Translations under genes and position numbers: made by a program
NCBI RefSeq assembly: GCF_030409795.1
Contig: NZ_JAUFQN010000019.1
Coordinates: forward strand, 2,232,001 to 2,296,000
Direction of reading: 5' to 3'
DNA from: Flavobacterium paronense
Lineage (GTDB): Bacteria; Bacteroidota; Bacteroidia; Flavobacteriales; Flavobacteriaceae
Length of the DNA: 64,000 nucleotides
Part shown: in pieces, positions 63,653-64,000 of the stretch
How positions within the stretch are numbered: the stretch's first letter is position 1
Layout of the letters: each line of letters starts with the position of its first letter
The notes under the pieces: generated by a model
What the model was told of the DNA's origin: nothing
Databases searched by the model: none
The model's input: only the letters and a program-made list of their open reading frames with translations

Positions 63653-64000
63653 ATGAATTTATCCATAATAATTCCACTTCTTAACGAACAGGAATCTTTA
63701 CCCGAGTTACACCAATGGATTGTTAAAGTAATGACAACCCACAATTATAGCTATGAAGTAATTTTTATAGATGATGGAAGCACGGATGAGTCGTGGGAAA
63801 TTATTGAACAACTTTCAAAGGAAAATCAAAACGTAAAAGGAATTCGTTTTCTTACGAATTTTGGCAAATCGCAAGCGTTACATGCCGGTTTTGCCAAAGC
63901 CAAAGGCGATGTGATAATTACCATGGATGCAGATTTACAAGATAGTCCTGAGGAAATTCCAGATTTATATAACATGGTTGTAAACCAAAACTATGATTTG
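63653..64000 (+). CDS. Glycosyltransferase family 2, N-terminal part (continues past window)
   Basis: The first 116 residues of a GT-A fold enzyme, cut by the window edge. LSIIIPLLNEQESLPELHQW, the UDP-binding VIFIDDGSTDESWEIIEQL, FLTNFGKSQALHAGFAKAKG and the DxD-like MDADLQDSPEEIPDL are the usual GT2 blocks, similar to polyprenyl-phosphate sugar transferases. It starts on the nucleotide after the DUF4199 stop, so they form an operon. The C-terminal membrane part, if any, is outside the window. Confidence 0.9.
   Translation, partial: MNLSIIIPLLNEQESLPELHQWIVKVMTTHNYSYEVIFIDDGSTDESWEIIEQLSKENQNVKGIRFLTNFGKSQALHAGFAKAKGDVIITMDADLQDSPEEIPDLYNMVVNQNYDL

Overview
The window looks like chromosome of a member of the Flavobacteriaceae, most likely Flavobacterium. 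It is AT-rich. Several proteins carry type IX secretion (T9SS) sorting domains, one with a gliding-motility type B tail. There are TonB-dependent receptors with carboxypeptidase-like N-terminal domains, a DUF4249 protein, FecI/FecR signalling, a DUF4199-GT2 pair and a class II IlvC. Several starts are preceded by TAnnTTTG-type Bacteroidetes -7 elements, and Shine-Dalgarno sites are scarce. No tRNA, rRNA, CRISPR array, insertion sequence or prophage was recognised.

Layout. 1-493: tail of a DUF4249 protein. 580-5331: thiN, rlmF, a NUDIX hydrolase, uvrB and a GNAT, all on +. 5332-9586: small envelope or secreted genes, including a T9SS cargo gene that appears inserted beside a TerB-like gene. 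9710-11980: folD and ffh on -. 12169-13887: a secreted TPR protein and apbE. 13937-17042: a five-gene - strand operon (OB-fold protein, DUF5777 barrel, cytochrome-c-like lipoprotein, YceI, DUF2271/T9SS protein). 17249-18455: a lipoprotein gene plus a 59-residue membrane protein gene. 18559-22542: ECF sigma factor, FecR anti-sigma and STN-containing TonB receptor. 22546-31713: argS, a 1545-residue repeat adhesin and a second TonB receptor. 31878-36393: a KAS III enzyme, an S9 peptidase and an orphan ABC ATPase. 36574-40017: a large repetitive surface protein ending in a C1q-like domain. 40078-46592: ABC1 kinase with TetR, OmpA and lipocalin-like lipoproteins, htpG and small membrane proteins. 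46636-57542: carB, rpmH, a TPR protein and the ilvD-B-N-C-A operon. 57884-64000: transglycosylase, hydrolase, GNAT-like protein, mtaB, a GlmU-like protein, rpmE2, DUF4199 and the start of a GT2 glycosyltransferase.

The most interesting region is 13.9-22.5 kb. A motif beginning AGTAGGGTTTT, followed at fixed spacing by a TGTT block, occurs before three transcription units: the lipoprotein/small membrane protein pair, fecR with its TonB receptor, and the five-gene redox-looking operon. This suggests, by inference, that the local ECF sigma factor controls one cell-surface regulon linking TonB uptake or sensing to a secreted redox cluster, with apbE (flavin attachment) next door.

The rest is mostly housekeeping genes with family-typical sequences. 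Noted deviations are a CarB without the C-terminal regulatory domain, a GNAT-like protein without its acetyl-CoA loop, and an ABC1 kinase with KVAQ in place of KxGQ. Intergenic regions carry many clear hairpin terminators and two copies of an ~82 bp repeat element.
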